A stretch of 64,000 nucleotides of DNA, from the NCBI RefSeq assembly GCF_002196515.1, contig NZ_CP018835.1, positions 3,286,001 through 3,350,000 on the forward strand, in the 5' to 3' direction. The number at the start of each line of letters is the position of its first letter. Position 1 is the first letter of the stretch. Of the stretch, positions 1-11,210 are shown piece after piece. The DNA comes from Vibrio gazogenes (GTDB lineage Bacteria > Pseudomonadota > Gammaproteobacteria > Enterobacterales > Vibrionaceae). Below the pieces are notes generated by a model. That model saw nothing but the letters and a program-made list of their open reading frames with translations. It made no database searches and was not told where the DNA came from. A program made the translations under genes and the position numbers.

Positions 1-853
1 GCCTCAGGACAACGATCCACTTGCACAATATTTGATCATCGGAACGATGCAAGATTTACATGCCGGAGATTATACACTTTTCCTCGGTCATCAGTTAGCA
101 AGACAACTGAATGTTTCTCAAGGCGATAAAGTCCGTCTGATGGTGACACAAGCGAGTCAGTTTACACCTCTGGGGCGCATTCCCAGTCAACGCAACTTTA
201 CCGTCGCCGGTATCTTTAACACCGGTTCTGATATCGATGCTCAACTGATGATTACCCATATCCATGATGCGCAGCGGCTATTACGTTTCAATGAGCACAC
301 CATTTCCGGCTGGCGATTGTCGTTTGCCGACCCTTTTATGGTCTCTGAACTGGCGAAAAAACCATTACCACAAGGGTGGCACTGGAGTGACTGGCGGGAT
401 CAGCGTGGCGAATTATTTCAGGCCGTGCGGATGGAAAAAAACATGATGGGGCTGATGCTGGGACTGATTGTCGCCATCGCCGCTTTTAATATTATTTCTG
501 CGTTGATCATGGTTGTGATGGAAAAACAGTCAGAAGTGGCGATTTTGAAAACGCAGGGGATGACCAATTTGCAGGTTCTGTTTGTCTTTATTGTTCAGGG
601 GGCCAGCAGTGGTATTGCCGGTGCGCTGAGTGGTGGTATTCTCGGCATCCTGACTGCGAGTTACCTGAATTCGATTTTACAAATATTGGGGGTGGACTTG
701 ATTGCGATGGGCGGTTCGTTACCCGTGATGATTCGGCCCAGCCAAATTGTAGTGGTGGAGTTGCTGACCATTGCTTTGAGTCTTTTGGCAACCTTATATC
801 CTTCACTCCGTGCATCGTCCGTTCATCCAGCAGAGGCTTTACGATATGAATAA
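1..853 (+). CDS. lolC: Lipoprotein-releasing ABC transporter permease LolC (5' end missing)
   Basis: This is the C-terminal part of an inner-membrane permease that, with LolD and LolE, extracts outer-membrane lipoproteins and hands them to LolA. The frame is open from base 2, so the gene starts before the window; about 283 codons are visible of the roughly 400 usual for LolC. The visible part holds the end of the periplasmic MacB-like domain, then the FtsX-type membrane domain starting near base 430 with three hydrophobic segments, and the typical family ending PAEALRYE. It overlaps lolD by 8 bases and lolE follows, which gives the standard lolCDE operon order and supports LolC rather than LolE. 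Confidence 0.93.
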   Translation, partial: PQDNDPLAQYLIIGTMQDLHAGDYTLFLGHQLARQLNVSQGDKVRLMVTQASQFTPLGRIPSQRNFTVAGIFNTGSDIDAQLMITHIHDAQRLLRFNEHTISGWRLSFADPFMVSELAKKPLPQGWHWSDWRDQRGELFQAVRMEKNMMGLMLGLIVAIAAFNIISALIMVVMEKQSEVAILKTQGMTNLQVLFVFIVQGASSGIAGALSGGILGILTASYLNSILQILGVDLIAMGGSLPVMIRPSQIVVVELLTIALSLLATLYPSLRASSVHPAEALRYE

Positions 854-1520
854 TCTCCTTGAATGTCGCCAGCTCACTAAAATTTATCGGGAAGGAGAGC
901 TTGCGACACATGTCTTACAAGGTGTCAGCTTTTCGATGCAGCCTGGAGAGTTTGCTTCGATAGTGGGGTCATCCGGCTCGGGGAAAAGCACCTTACTACA
1001 CATCTTAGGGGCTCTTGATCAACCCACCAGTGGCGATGTGACGTTTTTAGGTCATGACATGTTGCAGCTCCGCTCCGCGCAGCAGGCAAAAATCCGTAAT
1101 CAACACATTGGCTTTGTGTATCAGTTTCATCACTTACTCGCCGATTTTTCAGCATTAGAAAATGTGGCAATGCCGTTGCTGATTGGTGGTGAGTCAGTTG
1201 CCAATGCGACCCACACGGCGCAACAATGGCTTGCCCGTGTCGGGCTTGATCACCGGCTCTCTCATCGCCCGAGTGAACTTTCGGGCGGCGAGCGGCAACG
1301 GGTTGCGATAGCCCGGGCGCTGGTCAACAAACCATCTCTGGTATTAGCGGATGAACCAACTGGTAATCTGGATCATCAGACGGCCCTGGCTGTGTATGAG
1401 CTAATGAGAGAGTTGAATGAAGATTCTCAGACAGCATTTTTAGTGGTCACGCATGATCAGGAACTTGCGGGAAAAATGAATCGTATTCTGACGATGAAAG
1501 ACGGTTTACTGACGTCGTAA
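846..1520 (+). CDS. lolD: Lipoprotein-releasing ABC transporter ATPase LolD
   Basis: Cytoplasmic ATPase of the LolCDE lipoprotein exporter, 224 residues. Walker A is GSSGSGKST at residues 41-49, the ABC signature is LSGGERQR, and Walker B plus D-loop is [12 protein letters not shown]. An in-frame ATG exists 36 bases upstream at 810, but the family N-terminus ([14 protein letters not shown]) begins at 846, which is overlapped by the lolC stop and preceded by AGAGG. The 8-base overlap with lolC and the 12-base gap to lolE suggest translational coupling within one operon. Confidence 0.95.
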   Translation: MNNLLECRQLTKIYREGELATHVLQGVSFSMQPGEFASIVGSSGSGKSTLLHILGALDQPTSGDVTFLGHDMLQLRSAQQAKIRNQHIGFVYQFHHLLADFSALENVAMPLLIGGESVANATHTAQQWLARVGLDHRLSHRPSELSGGERQRVAIARALVNKPSLVLADEPTGNLDHQTALAVYELMRELNEDSQTAFLVVTHDQELAGKMNRILTMKDGLLTS

Positions 1521-1532
1521 GGAGAGCACAAA

Positions 1533-2780
1533 GTGATTTCATCATTATCTCTGATGATTGGTCGTCGTTTTAGCCGTTCCAAAAAAAGAAACAAACTGGT
1601 TTCCTTTATTTCAATGTCCTCCACTCTAGGGATTGCTTTCGGGGTGGCTGTGATTGTGATTGGTTTATCAGCGATGAACGGGTTTGAAAGAGAATTAGAT
1701 AACCGGGTTCTATCAGTGATCCCGCATGGTGAATTTGAGGGGGTCGAAGGGCCGCTCCAAGCATGGCCGGCCATGATGAAGAAAGTCACTTCTTTTCCTC
1801 AGATTGTTGCGGCAGCACCTTATGTCCGGTTTACCGCGTTGGCAGAGAAAGGCCAGCAACTGAAAGCGATAGAGGTCCGTGGTATTGACCCAGAGATGGA
1901 GCGTCACGTGTCTGAGCTTTCCCGCTATATCACGGGACAGACATTTACGAAGGCTTCTCCCGGTAAGCATCAGGTCATCCTCGGGCAGGGCGTTGCCCAA
2001 CGTTTGGGTGTCCATGTCGGTGACGCTTTGACATTGATGGTGCCGAATATGTCTGGGGGAGCCAAATCACTGAAAGCCCCTCAACGGATACGGGTCACAT
2101 TGGTTGGCGTATTGGCACTGCATGGGCAGATTGATCACAATCTGGCATTGATTCCTCTGGAAGATGCACAGCAATATACCAGTATTGGTTCAGCGGTGAC
2201 CGGTGTATCCGTCAAAGTACATGATGTGTTCCGTGCCGAGCAGATTGTGCGTCAGGTCGGTAATCAGCTCAATCAATATGTTTATCTGCGAAGCTGGCAG
2301 CGGCAGTACGGCTATCTTTACCGGGATATTCAGTTGGTGCGTACAATTTTGTATCTGGTGATGGTTCTCGTGATTGGGGTGGCAAGTTTTAATATTGTTT
2401 CAACCTTAATGATGGCGGTGAAAGATCGCGCTGCGGAAATTGCGATTTTGAGAACGATGGGGGCTTCGGATCGCTTGATTCGGCAGATATTCATGTGGCA
2501 GGGAATTTTTTCCGGTGTATTGGGTAGCCTGTGTGGCAGCGTCATTGGCGTATTGGTTGCAATGAATCTCACCGGGCTGATTCAACAACTTGAATCACTC
2601 ATCGGTCATCACTTTTTATCGGGTGATATTTATTTTGTCGACTTTCTGCCATCTCAAGTGGAAGTCCGAGATGTGGTGTTGGTGTCTGGAACCGCAATTT
2701 TGTTAAGCCTGGCTGCGACATTCTATCCCGCCTTGAAGGCGAGTCGTCTTAATCCCGCAACCGTTCTTTCTTCCCGATAG
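1533..2780 (+). CDS. lolE: Lipoprotein-releasing ABC transporter permease LolE
   Basis: Second membrane subunit of LolCDE, 415 residues, close to the 414 of Escherichia coli LolE. It starts with GTG at 1533, with AAGGAGAG just upstream. An N-terminal transmembrane segment lies around residues 25-48. The large periplasmic domain follows, then three C-terminal FtsX segments from about residue 270 and the ending LNPATVLSSR. The heterodimer with LolC binds outer-membrane lipoproteins in the periplasmic leaflet. It is the last gene of lolCDE and is followed by a hairpin. Confidence 0.95.
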   Translation: MISSLSLMIGRRFSRSKKRNKLVSFISMSSTLGIAFGVAVIVIGLSAMNGFERELDNRVLSVIPHGEFEGVEGPLQAWPAMMKKVTSFPQIVAAAPYVRFTALAEKGQQLKAIEVRGIDPEMERHVSELSRYITGQTFTKASPGKHQVILGQGVAQRLGVHVGDALTLMVPNMSGGAKSLKAPQRIRVTLVGVLALHGQIDHNLALIPLEDAQQYTSIGSAVTGVSVKVHDVFRAEQIVRQVGNQLNQYVYLRSWQRQYGYLYRDIQLVRTILYLVMVLVIGVASFNIVSTLMMAVKDRAAEIAILRTMGASDRLIRQIFMWQGIFSGVLGSLCGSVIGVLVAMNLTGLIQQLESLIGHHFLSGDIYFVDFLPSQVEVRDVVLVSGTAILLSLAATFYPALKASRLNPATVLSSR

Positions 2781-2817
2781 ATTCCCTTCGATAGACACTT
2801 TTCTATAGACAGACAGC

Positions 2818-2855
2818 AAGCGACTTCAGCATCGTTCACGATCTGAAGTCGCTTT
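2818..2855 (+). terminator. Probable terminator of lolCDE
   Basis: A 12-bp perfect inverted repeat (AAGCGACTTCAG at 2818-2829, CTGAAGTCGCTT at 2843-2854) with a 13-base loop follows lolE by 37 bases. The U-run is short, so it may be leaky. The rest of the 301-base gap to 3081 shows nothing else I recognise. Confidence 0.65.
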
Positions 2856-3081
2856 GGTGATGATTTCCGGCGCGTATCGCGTTGCCATGCCTGAATGTAT
2901 CAAAGTTACCTGAACTGTATCACTTGAACTGGGTACAGAGCGATGTGAAAGAAAGTGTGAAGTGAACCGAGGATAGTTATTCACTCATATCAACGCTTTC
3001 ATACCTTTATTACGAGTGCCTCGTAATGACGAATACTTGTCAAGACGCTCTCTTCCTATCCAGTTATTTTAATTCTGCCGG

Positions 3082-3591
3082 TTACTTTAATTGTCGCTTT
3101 TGCCAGCTCCTGACCACGGAGTAACGCCACAAACCATGAATCCCAAAATAGCCGAGCAGGGCACAGACGACACCACAAATTAAACAGCCCACAACCAGTG
3201 AAGGTGCAATGGTTGACATCTGTTGCGTGATATAGCTCCAAGACAGTTCGAAATGAAAGTGTTGGGGCGGTTCATGGAGCACCCAAGCGCCCAGCTTATA
3301 AGCAAAATAGAAGAGGACGGGCATGGTGATCGGGTTACTGACCCAAACCAAGGCAACAGAGAGTGGGAGATTGACACCACATGCGATAGCAAGTCCAGCA
3401 GACATAATCATCTGACTGGGCAGCGGAACAAATGCCATAAATAAGCCGACAGCAAAAGCACCAGCAGCTGAACGACGGTTCAGACACCATAAATTGGGGT
3501 TATACAACACGTTACCAAAGATTCTCAGGGCTTTTTGCCGTTTGATTAGTTCCCTGTCTGGTAAGAATCGCTTAATTAATTTTTTAGGCAT
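3082..3591 (-). CDS. DUF2062 domain membrane protein
   Basis: A 169-residue inner-membrane protein of the DUF2062 family. The N-terminus is basic (MPKKLIKRFLPDRELIKRQK). The family core has an Arg-Arg-Ser followed by a hydrophobic segment with FVPLPSQM, then PLSVALVWVSNPITMP, and a last hydrophobic segment near residues 130-155. The molecular function of the family is not established. It is transcribed divergently from comEC with only 8 bases between the two start codons, so the two promoters must lie inside coding sequence. Vibrios commonly keep this gene next to comEC. Confidence 0.85.
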   Translation of the reverse strand: MPKKLIKRFLPDRELIKRQKALRIFGNVLYNPNLWCLNRRSAAGAFAVGLFMAFVPLPSQMIMSAGLAIACGVNLPLSVALVWVSNPITMPVLFYFAYKLGAWVLHEPPQHFHFELSWSYITQQMSTIAPSLVVGCLICGVVCALLGYFGIHGLWRYSVVRSWQKRQLK

Positions 3592-3599
3592 ATAAAACG

Positions 3600-5867
3600 A
3601 TGGCTCTTATAAAAAACAACTGGTTGCTCAGTTCTTATTGTTTAACATTATTATCATCACCTTACTGGCCGAAGATGCCGGGCATGATTTATTGCTGGTG
3701 GGGTGTCTTACTGCTGTTTTTTGCTCTCCGGATTCATCAATTGTGGTACACAATTGGTATATGCACCGCATTGATATTGGTATTACTTCACGGAAATATA
3801 TTCAAACGACAATCTGACGTTCTATTTCAATCTAAGCACGATATTACCATAAACGTTAAAGTTGACAGCTTTTTTACACCAAATAGTTTTGGCTATAGTG
3901 CGCAAGCGCAAGTGTTATCGATAAATAACACACCTATTAGGTGGTGGATGCAACCAAAAGTCAAGCTATATACAACGGGTCAATACGACCCCGGTGATAT
4001 ATTGAAAATGTCGGTAACGATCAAACCGATTACCGGTGTATTCAATGAAGCAGGATTTGATAGTGAACGCTATTTTTTCAGTCAAGGTATTGTGGCAAAA
4101 GTATTCGCCCGTTCTGATATTGAGGTAAAAAAGTCAGGAGATACTTGGCGTTATCGTCTGTTTCAGCAAGTGGCTCAGCAGCTCCGGGACGACTCGTTGA
4201 AAGGCATTATCTTGGCGCTTTCTTTTGCTAACCGTCATGATTTAACGGAGCAACAGTGGCAGGTTCTGAAAGAGAGTGGTTTAGCACATTTGATTGCTAT
4301 CTCTGGTTTGCACATCGGTATTGCTTATTCATTTGGTTTTTTGCTTGGTATCCCCGTTTCTCGTTTAGGCCGTCGCTGGTTATGGACACCCGTTATCTTG
4401 GGTGGCTGTTCAGCTTTGATTTACGCATGGTTAGCCGGTTTTTCACTGCCGACCCAACGGGCGATACTGATGTTACTTATCCATATTGTACTCAGGATGA
4501 ACCATAGTCGAGTCAGTCTCAGAGAGCGATTTTTACTCACGTTGAGCGGTATATTAACCATTCATCCGTTTGCTGGTATTTCAGCCAGTTTCTGGATGTC
4601 GTTTGCTGCGGTTTTCTTTGTCTTGTATTTGGTGAATCAAGAAAGAGATGTTCTACACCGTGATCGCGTTGGAAAACTGATACGACAGATGAAAGGGCAT
4701 CTTGTATTAATGATCGGTATGTTGCCGGTCAGTGCTTACTTTTTTGGCGGGGTGAGTCTGATTTCCCCCCTGTATAACTTGGTATTTATTCCTTGGTTCA
4801 GTGTCTTGGTGGTACCTTTAGTTTTTGTCGGTTTGTTGGTCACGAGTTTAGGGGGCTCGGCCATCCTCATATGGCAGGTCATTCATGGGCTACTTGAACC
4901 GGTTATGTGGGCTGCCAGTTTCGCCGGACCGGCTTGGTTGTTTACCCCTTCTCATCTTATTGCTCTCTTGATTATTGCCACAACGGTTGTGTTACTTTGG
5001 CCCATCTTATCATCCCGTAGTCTCGGTTTTTTTCTGGTCATGATGTGCGGCTTTTCCGTTGGACGTAATACAACAACCGACTGGCAGATTGACATTCTGG
5101 ATGTCGGTCATGGTTTGTCAGTCTTAATTGGGAGACATGGGCATTACATTCTCTATGACACGGGTAAAAGCTGGCCGGGTGGGAGTATGGTTCAGTCGGT
5201 GGTCACACCCATTTTAAGACAGCGAGGGATTCGTCATCTCGATGGTTTAATTCTCAGTCATTTGGATAATGATCATGCCGGGGGGCGTTTTGAACTTGAA
5301 AAAGTCTGGCATCCCCAATGGAAACGAGCCAGTGAGTTTCTGCCGGGATATCAGCCTTGTGCGCAAGGGCATTCATGGCAATGGCAAGGATTAACGTTTG
5401 ATGTTTTATGGCCACCGAAACGTGTTGTAAAAGCAGATAATGATGCTTCATGTACGCTTCGGATTTCTGATGATGACGGACATTCTATTCTGTTGACCGG
5501 TGATATTGAAAAGGGGAGTGAATGGCAGATGTTACAACAGGACCTGCCGCTTGGCAGTGACGTGGTGATTGTGCCTCATCATGGCAGCGATACATCCTCT
5601 TCTCCTTTATGGGTTAAACGGGTTGGTGCCGAGTTAGCGATTGCCTCTTTAGCTGGGGTGAATCGCTGGCATTTACCGAATAAGGGAGTCGTCAAACGCT
5701 ATCAGCAAAATGGCACGCAATGGCTGGATACGGCTATATCCGGTCAGGTTCGGGTCATCATTTCCGGTCAAAAACGCGAGGTCAATACAATGCGTAGTGA
5801 GACCTTCTCGCCATGGTATAGGCAGACGCTGCGTAAACAGGTAGAATGGCGCGGTTATTCTCGATGA
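3600..5867 (+). CDS. comEC: DNA uptake channel protein ComEC/Rec2
   Basis: Inner-membrane channel that carries single-stranded DNA into the cytoplasm during natural transformation, 755 residues. Hydrophobic segments and the DUF4131 region come first, then the multi-spanning competence domain (about residues 200-470, including [12 protein letters not shown]). A metallo-beta-lactamase-like domain follows, with H554-x-D556-x-D558-H559 and the VPHHGSD motif near 660. The metal ligands look intact, which fits the proposed strand-degrading role. The full length implies competence, as in other vibrios. The 3' end reaches into the msbA leader, so comEC and msbA may be co-transcribed. Confidence 0.92.
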   Translation: MALIKNNWLLSSYCLTLLSSPYWPKMPGMIYCWWGVLLLFFALRIHQLWYTIGICTALILVLLHGNIFKRQSDVLFQSKHDITINVKVDSFFTPNSFGYSAQAQVLSINNTPIRWWMQPKVKLYTTGQYDPGDILKMSVTIKPITGVFNEAGFDSERYFFSQGIVAKVFARSDIEVKKSGDTWRYRLFQQVAQQLRDDSLKGIILALSFANRHDLTEQQWQVLKESGLAHLIAISGLHIGIAYSFGFLLGIPVSRLGRRWLWTPVILGGCSALIYAWLAGFSLPTQRAILMLLIHIVLRMNHSRVSLRERFLLTLSGILTIHPFAGISASFWMSFAAVFFVLYLVNQERDVLHRDRVGKLIRQMKGHLVLMIGMLPVSAYFFGGVSLISPLYNLVFIPWFSVLVVPLVFVGLLVTSLGGSAILIWQVIHGLLEPVMWAASFAGPAWLFTPSHLIALLIIATTVVLLWPILSSRSLGFFLVMMCGFSVGRNTTTDWQIDILDVGHGLSVLIGRHGHYILYDTGKSWPGGSMVQSVVTPILRQRGIRHLDGLILSHLDNDHAGGRFELEKVWHPQWKRASEFLPGYQPCAQGHSWQWQGLTFDVLWPPKRVVKADNDASCTLRISDDDGHSILLTGDIEKGSEWQMLQQDLPLGSDVVIVPHHGSDTSSSPLWVKRVGAELAIASLAGVNRWHLPNKGVVKRYQQNGTQWLDTAISGQVRVIISGQKREVNTMRSETFSPWYRQTLRKQVEWRGYSR

Positions 5868-5884
5868 AAAGTACCATGGTATCT

Positions 5885-7633
5885 ATGTCAAATATAAATG
5901 ATGAAACGACTTGGCAAACGTTTAAGCGTCTTTGGGTTTATATCCGCTTATATAAGTCAGGTTTGTTTGTTGCCGTTATTGCTCTGATTATTAATGCTGC
6001 GTCGGATACCTACATGGTTTCCCTGCTCAAGCCCCTGTTGGATGAAGGGTTTGGTTCCGCTGAATCTAACTTCCTGAAAATACTGCCACTGATTATCCTA
6101 GCCATGATGCTGATTCGCGGATTCAGTGGCTTCGTGTCATCATATTGCTTGAGTTGGGTCTCGGGGAACGTCGTAATGATGATGCGACGTAAAATATTTA
6201 GCCATTTCATGCATATGCCGGTGAGCTTCTTTGACAAGGAATCAACCGGTGGATTGTTGTCAAGAATTACCTATGACACGGAACAGGTTGCCGGGGCTAC
6301 AAGTCGGGCATTGGTCAGTATTGTCCGCGAAGGGGCCAGTATTGTCGGTTTACTGGCATTGATGTTCTGGAATAGCTGGGAGTTATCTCTGGTTTTGATT
6401 GTGGTCGCGCCCGTTGTCGCTGTGGCTATCAGGGTTGTGTCGAAACGGTTTCGGAAAATATCAAGAAACATGCAGGATGCGATGGGGCAGGTCACTTCGT
6501 CTGCGGAGCAGATGCTGAAAGGTCACAAAGTGGTTCTCAGCTATGGCGGTCATGATGTTGAATGCAAGCGTTTCGATGATGTGAGCAACCGGATGCGTCA
6601 ACAGACGATGAAACTGGTCGCTGCTCAGGCTATCGCGAACCCTGTCATACAGATGATTGCTTCTTTGGCATTGGTCACGGTGTTATTTCTAGCCAGTGTG
6701 GACTCGATTCGTTCCGAGTTGACTCCCGGCACATTTACGGTGATTTTTTCTGCAATGTTCGGTTTGATGCGTCCATTAAAAGCGTTGACGAATGTCACGT
6801 CAGATTTTCAACGTGGGATGGCTGCCAGTCAGACATTATTCTCATTGATCGATCTGGAGACAGAAAAAGATACCGGTCATTATGAAGCAGAGGCGGTGAC
6901 AGGGTTAGTTCAAGTCAATGACGTGACGTTTACCTATCAGGGTAAAGAAAAACCGACGCTTTCGCATATTTCTTTTGCCATCAAACCAGGTCATACCGTT
7001 GCTTTGGTTGGTCGTTCTGGATCGGGGAAAAGTACCATTGCCAGCTTATTTACCCGTTTTTATGATGTGGACGATGGTGTGATTCAGTTAGACGGGCAAG
7101 ATATCCGAGATTATAAGTTGACCAATCTCAGAAAACATTTTGCGTTGGTTTCGCAAAATGTGCACCTATTTAACGATACGATCGCAAATAACATTGCCTA
7201 TGCGGCAGAGGGTCTTTATACCCGGGAACAAATTGAACACGCCGCCCGACAAGCACATGCGATGGAATTCATTCAGCATATGCCCGCAGGTCTAGATACC
7301 TTGATCGGGGAGAATGGTGCCAGCCTGTCTGGCGGACAACGGCAGCGGATCGCGATCGCCCGGGCGCTGCTCAGAGATGCACCGATTCTGATTTTGGATG
7401 AAGCGACATCCGCACTGGATACCGAATCAGAACGGGCGATTCAGGAAGCTTTGGCTGAATTGCAGAAGAATAAGACGGTTCTGGTGATTGCACACCGGTT
7501 ATCAACGATTGAAGAAGCCGATGAAATTTTGGTGATCGATGAAGGTGAAATTATCGAAAGAGGCCACCATGTAGCGCTACTAGAAAAACATGGTGCCTAT
7601 GCTCAACTTCATCGTACACAGTTTGGTAGTTAA
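5885..7633 (+). CDS. msbA: Lipid A export ABC transporter MsbA
   Basis: Inner-membrane flippase for core-lipid A, 582 residues from the ATG at 5885, which is the usual Vibrio length. Longer in-frame starts at 5846 and 5864 have no better ribosome site and would add residues absent from the family. The six-helix membrane domain covers about residues 20-320. Walker [10 protein letters not shown] is at 376-384, followed by the signature LSGGQRQR and [11 protein letters not shown]. lpxK follows after 3 bases, the common msbA-lpxK pairing. It is essential in Gram-negative bacteria. Confidence 0.95.
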   Translation: MSNINDETTWQTFKRLWVYIRLYKSGLFVAVIALIINAASDTYMVSLLKPLLDEGFGSAESNFLKILPLIILAMMLIRGFSGFVSSYCLSWVSGNVVMMMRRKIFSHFMHMPVSFFDKESTGGLLSRITYDTEQVAGATSRALVSIVREGASIVGLLALMFWNSWELSLVLIVVAPVVAVAIRVVSKRFRKISRNMQDAMGQVTSSAEQMLKGHKVVLSYGGHDVECKRFDDVSNRMRQQTMKLVAAQAIANPVIQMIASLALVTVLFLASVDSIRSELTPGTFTVIFSAMFGLMRPLKALTNVTSDFQRGMAASQTLFSLIDLETEKDTGHYEAEAVTGLVQVNDVTFTYQGKEKPTLSHISFAIKPGHTVALVGRSGSGKSTIASLFTRFYDVDDGVIQLDGQDIRDYKLTNLRKHFALVSQNVHLFNDTIANNIAYAAEGLYTREQIEHAARQAHAMEFIQHMPAGLDTLIGENGASLSGGQRQRIAIARALLRDAPILILDEATSALDTESERAIQEALAELQKNKTVLVIAHRLSTIEEADEILVIDEGEIIERGHHVALLEKHGAYAQLHRTQFGS

Positions 7634-7636
7634 ATC

Positions 7637-8644
7637 GTGATTGAGGATATCTGGTTTAAACGTCATATTGTCGGTCGGTTATTGGCACCGATCTTATGGC
7701 CGCTGAGTTTGCTATATCGCTGGATCAGCGAATCGCGCAGAAAAGCCTATCAACAAGGGCGCAAGCCAACTTATCGTGCACCAGTTCCGGTGATTGTTGT
7801 CGGCAATATTACCGCTGGCGGAAACGGTAAAACCCCAGTGGTTGTTTGGCTGGTGGAAGCATTGCAGCAGATGGGGATGACACCGGGTGTCATTTCTCGG
7901 GGGTACGGTGGCAAAGCGCCACAATATCCATTACTGGTGACTCAAGAGACACCGGTTCACCATTGTGGTGATGAACCGAAACTGATACATCAGCGAACAG
8001 GCGCACCGGTTGCCGTGGCACCACACCGCGAAGATGCAGTGAAAGCATTATTAACGCAAGGTGTGAATGTCGTGGTTGCTGATGATGGTTTACAGCATTA
8101 TGCGCTGGCGCGGGATATTGAAATTGTGGTTGTTGATGGTCAACGGCGGTTTGGTAATCAGCGGTTTATTCCTTACGGCCCGTTGCGTGAGTCGCTGCAA
8201 CGACTGACATCGGTGGATTTTGTCATTAACAATGGTGGTTCCCCTGAATCGAATGAGATTTCAATGACACTGACGCCTCAGCAAGCGGTTCATCTTTGCT
8301 CCGGTACCCGTTGTGATGTCGCGCAGTTAGGAAAATTAGCTGCTATTGCAGGAATTGGTAATCCGCCACGTTTTTTTCAGACACTATTGCATTTAGGCGC
8401 ATCTTTGGTGACAACCCGAGAATTTGCTGATCACTATCAATATGGTGTCCATGATATTGAGGGGATTGCAGAAGAAGCCGAACGTGTCATCATGACGGAA
8501 AAAGATGCTGTGAAATGTCTTTCTTTTGCGCAAGATAACTGGTGGTATTTACCCGTATCTGCGACGTTCCAACCGATGGATGCGCAAAAAATATTACGAT
8601 CAATTGAAGAGGTTATTAAACATTATGGATCATCGTCTGCTTGA
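7637..8644 (+). CDS. lpxK: Tetraacyldisaccharide 4'-kinase LpxK
   Basis: Membrane-associated kinase that phosphorylates the 4' position of the lipid A disaccharide, 335 residues (E. coli about 328). It starts with GTG at 7637. An N-terminal membrane-associated helix ([16 protein letters not shown]) precedes the P-loop [12 protein letters not shown]. The catalytic region [13 protein letters not shown] and the later [10 protein letters not shown] are family hallmarks. It lies 3 bases after msbA and overlaps ycaR by 20 bases, so translation of lipid A and KDO genes is tightly coupled. Confidence 0.95.
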   Translation: MIEDIWFKRHIVGRLLAPILWPLSLLYRWISESRRKAYQQGRKPTYRAPVPVIVVGNITAGGNGKTPVVVWLVEALQQMGMTPGVISRGYGGKAPQYPLLVTQETPVHHCGDEPKLIHQRTGAPVAVAPHREDAVKALLTQGVNVVVADDGLQHYALARDIEIVVVDGQRRFGNQRFIPYGPLRESLQRLTSVDFVINNGGSPESNEISMTLTPQQAVHLCSGTRCDVAQLGKLAAIAGIGNPPRFFQTLLHLGASLVTTREFADHYQYGVHDIEGIAEEAERVIMTEKDAVKCLSFAQDNWWYLPVSATFQPMDAQKILRSIEEVIKHYGSSSA

Positions 8645-8804
8645 AATTGTTGCCTGTCCGGTATGTAAAGGAAAACTGACCTATGATAAAGAGCAACAAG
8701 AGTTGATTTGTAAATTTGATCGGCTTGCATATCCAATTCGAGAGGGAATCCCTGTGTTGCTAGAGCCAGAAGCACGAACCATGTCAATGGAAGAGGGGCG
8801 CTGA
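8625..8804 (+). CDS. ycaR: Trm112-family small protein YcaR
   Basis: A 59-residue zinc-ribbon-like protein of the Trm112 (formerly DUF343/UPF0434) family. The N-terminus [18 protein letters not shown] carries C11 and C14, with a third cysteine at C29 in [13 protein letters not shown]. coli YcaR has the same three. The start at 8625 is chosen from this family N-terminus. It overlaps the end of lpxK by 20 bases and kdsB by one base (CTGATG). Trm112 proteins activate methyltransferases in other organisms, but the role of the lpxK-kdsB-linked version is not known to me. Confidence 0.9.
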   Translation: MDHRLLEIVACPVCKGKLTYDKEQQELICKFDRLAYPIREGIPVLLEPEARTMSMEEGR

Positions 8805-9565
8805 TGACGACTGCCTATACTGTTGTGATTCCTGCGCGTTACCAGTCTTCTCGGTTACCGGGAAAGCCACTGGCTGATATTGGCGGGAAGAGCATGATCC
8901 AGCGTGTTTATGAACAGGCGATTCAGTCTGGCGCGGAACGAGTTGTGGTCGCAACAGATGATGAAAGAATTGAACAGGCTGTGAAATCCTTTGGTGGACA
9001 AGTCTGTATGACAGGATCTGAACATGAATCCGGTACGGAGCGATTGGCGGAAGTTGTCCGAAAATTATCGATTCCGGATGAGCATATCGTCGTTAACGTT
9101 CAAGGGGATGAGCCATTGATTCCGCCTGCGATTATTACGCAAGTGGCCGAAAATCTGGCAAGTCACAATGTCCCGATGGCAACCCTCGCGGTTGAAATTA
9201 CTGACCGGGAAGAAGTGTTCAATCCTAATGTCGTCAAGGTTGTTACAGACCATCAAGGGTATGCACTCTATTTTAGTCGTGCAAGCATTCCCTGGGATCG
9301 CGACCAATATGGTCAGCAGCAGCCTGAAATTCATACTCCATTATTACGGCATATTGGTCTCTATGCTTATCGTGCCGGATTTATTCAGACTTATATTCAG
9401 TGGGCACCAAGCCAACTGGAGAAAATTGAAAGTTTGGAACAGCTACGTGTCCTTTGGTACGGTGAAAAGATTCATGTGGATGTTGCTTTGGAAACACCCC
9501 CGATTGGGGTCGATACTGAGGCAGATTTGGCACACCTTCGCGCAATTATCGCCCAAAACCACTAA
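8804..9565 (+). CDS. kdsB: 3-deoxy-manno-octulosonate cytidylyltransferase KdsB
   Basis: Cytoplasmic CMP-KDO synthetase, 253 residues. It activates KDO with CTP before transfer to lipid IVA. The nucleotide-binding N-terminus [18 protein letters not shown], the TERLAEV segment and [11 protein letters not shown] are family signatures. Its start overlaps the ycaR stop by one base. It closes the msbA-lpxK-ycaR-kdsB run and is followed by a strong hairpin. Confidence 0.95.
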   Translation: MTTAYTVVIPARYQSSRLPGKPLADIGGKSMIQRVYEQAIQSGAERVVVATDDERIEQAVKSFGGQVCMTGSEHESGTERLAEVVRKLSIPDEHIVVNVQGDEPLIPPAIITQVAENLASHNVPMATLAVEITDREEVFNPNVVKVVTDHQGYALYFSRASIPWDRDQYGQQQPEIHTPLLRHIGLYAYRAGFIQTYIQWAPSQLEKIESLEQLRVLWYGEKIHVDVALETPPIGVDTEADLAHLRAIIAQNH

Positions 9566-9568
9566 TAG

Positions 9569-9595
9569 AAACGGATGGGAAATCCCATCCGTTTT
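9569..9595. terminator. Bidirectional terminator between kdsB and ycgB
   Basis: Twelve-bp arms AAACGGATGGGA and TCCCATCCGTTT flank a 2-base loop, with A residues on one side and T residues on the other. It therefore can serve both kdsB (plus) and the convergent spoVR-like gene (minus). Confidence 0.85.
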
Positions 9596-9646
9596 GTATG
9601 ATGACCGGATGTTGATCTCACGGTCACGCTGGTGGATTTTATGCTT

Positions 9647-11197
9647 TTACGGTGTTGAGAGCTGTGTCGTCTCCTTGCTAGGACAAACAGCCAACCGCTC
9701 TCGTCTGCCGGTATCTTTGACTTCTTCAAGAATGACTTCAAACCCCCATAAGCGGTGCAAATGTTTTAAAACTTCTTCATAGCTCGGATCGAGTGGGATA
9801 CGGTCATGAGGAACGTACTGGAGAGAGAGGGAACGATCCCCCCGGATGTCAACATTGTAAACCTGAATGTTGGGTTCAATATTACTCAGGTTGTACTGTG
9901 CGGCGAGCTTTTCTCGGACTTTCTGATAGCCCAGTTCATCATGGATCGCATTGACTTCAATAAAATTCTTACGGTCATCATCTGTAATAGCAAATAGTTT
10001 GAAATCTCGAATAAGTTTAGGGGAGAGGTACTGACTGATAAAACTCTCATCTTTGAAATTTTGCATCGCAAAATGAACCGCGTCCAGCCAATCAGTTCCG
10101 GCCAGATTCGGGAACCATTCTTTATCTTCCTCCGTTGGCTCCTGACAGATACGCTGAATATCTTTGAACATAGCAAACCCTAACGCGTATGGGTTGATAC
10201 CACTGTAGTAGGGGCTATTATACGATGGCTGAGCAACCACACTGGTGTGACTGTGAAGAAATTCGAGAATGAATTTTTCAGAGACCAGACCTTCATCATA
10301 GAGGTGGTTTAAAATCGTATAGTGCCAGAACGTAGCCCATCCTTCATTCATGACCTGGGTCTGTTTCTGAGGATAGAAGTATTGGCTGATTTTTCTGACA
10401 ATTCGGACTATCTCGCGCTGCCATGGTTCAAGTAAAGGCGCATGTTTTTCAATGAAATAGAGTATGTTTTCCTGCGGCTCACTCGGAAATCGAATTCGCT
10501 CATCCTCTGATTTTTGTTCGGTTTTCGGAAGTGTTTTCCAGAGTTCATTCACCTGAGATTGTAAGTACATCTCGCGTTGCTCTTGGCGAATTTTTTCTTC
10601 AGTAATCGATATTTTTTCTGGTCTTTTATATCGATCCACGCCGAAATTCATCAGGGCATGGCAAGAATCTAAAGTATCCTCGACTTCGGTGACCCCATAT
10701 TTTTCTTCACACTCGCGGATATAGTTTTTGGCGAATAGTAAATAGTCAATGATAGAACTGGCATCTGTCCATGCTTGAAACAGATAGTTCCCTTTAAAGA
10801 ATGAATTATGCCCGTAGCAGGCATGAGCCATGACCAGTGCTTGCATGGTGACGGTATTTTCTTCCATCAGATAAGCAATGCAAGGGTCAGAATTGATGAC
10901 AATCTCGTAGGCCAATCCCATTTGGCCATGTTTATAACCTTGTTCTGTCTGAATGAATTTTTTACCAAAAGACCAGTGGTTGTAGTTGATCGGCATACCG
11001 ATACTTGAGTAGGCATCCATCATTTGTTCCGACGTGATAACCTCTATCTGGTTGGGATAAGTATCAAGACGATAATGCTCTGCAACCCGCTTGATCTCGG
11101 TGTGATAGCGTTCGAGTAAATCAAAGGTCCAGTCCGGTCCGTCCGGGAGCCGTTTACTTTGGTGCTTGTCAGGTGTCGACTTTGTTTTGGTTACCAT
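9647..11197 (-). CDS. ycgB: SpoVR family protein (YcgB)
   Basis: A 516-residue cytoplasmic protein of the SpoVR/YcgB family. The N-terminal half has the typical WTFDLLERYHTEI, a region with YGHNSFFKGNYLF, and MNEGWATFWHYTILN, whose conserved His and Glu residues resemble a metal site but are uncharacterised. The end of the protein binds no recognised ligand. The family is named for a Bacillus spore-cortex protein, but non-sporulating bacteria keep it. It is the last gene of a prkA-yeaH-ycgB cluster and begins 13 bases after yeaH. The cluster is associated with nutrient stress and stationary phase in enterobacteria. Confidence 0.92.
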   Translation of the reverse strand: MVTKTKSTPDKHQSKRLPDGPDWTFDLLERYHTEIKRVAEHYRLDTYPNQIEVITSEQMMDAYSSIGMPINYNHWSFGKKFIQTEQGYKHGQMGLAYEIVINSDPCIAYLMEENTVTMQALVMAHACYGHNSFFKGNYLFQAWTDASSIIDYLLFAKNYIRECEEKYGVTEVEDTLDSCHALMNFGVDRYKRPEKISITEEKIRQEQREMYLQSQVNELWKTLPKTEQKSEDERIRFPSEPQENILYFIEKHAPLLEPWQREIVRIVRKISQYFYPQKQTQVMNEGWATFWHYTILNHLYDEGLVSEKFILEFLHSHTSVVAQPSYNSPYYSGINPYALGFAMFKDIQRICQEPTEEDKEWFPNLAGTDWLDAVHFAMQNFKDESFISQYLSPKLIRDFKLFAITDDDRKNFIEVNAIHDELGYQKVREKLAAQYNLSNIEPNIQVYNVDIRGDRSLSLQYVPHDRIPLDPSYEEVLKHLHRLWGFEVILEEVKDTGRRERLAVCPSKETTQLSTP

Positions 11198-11210
11198 TCA
11201 AAAGCCCCTC

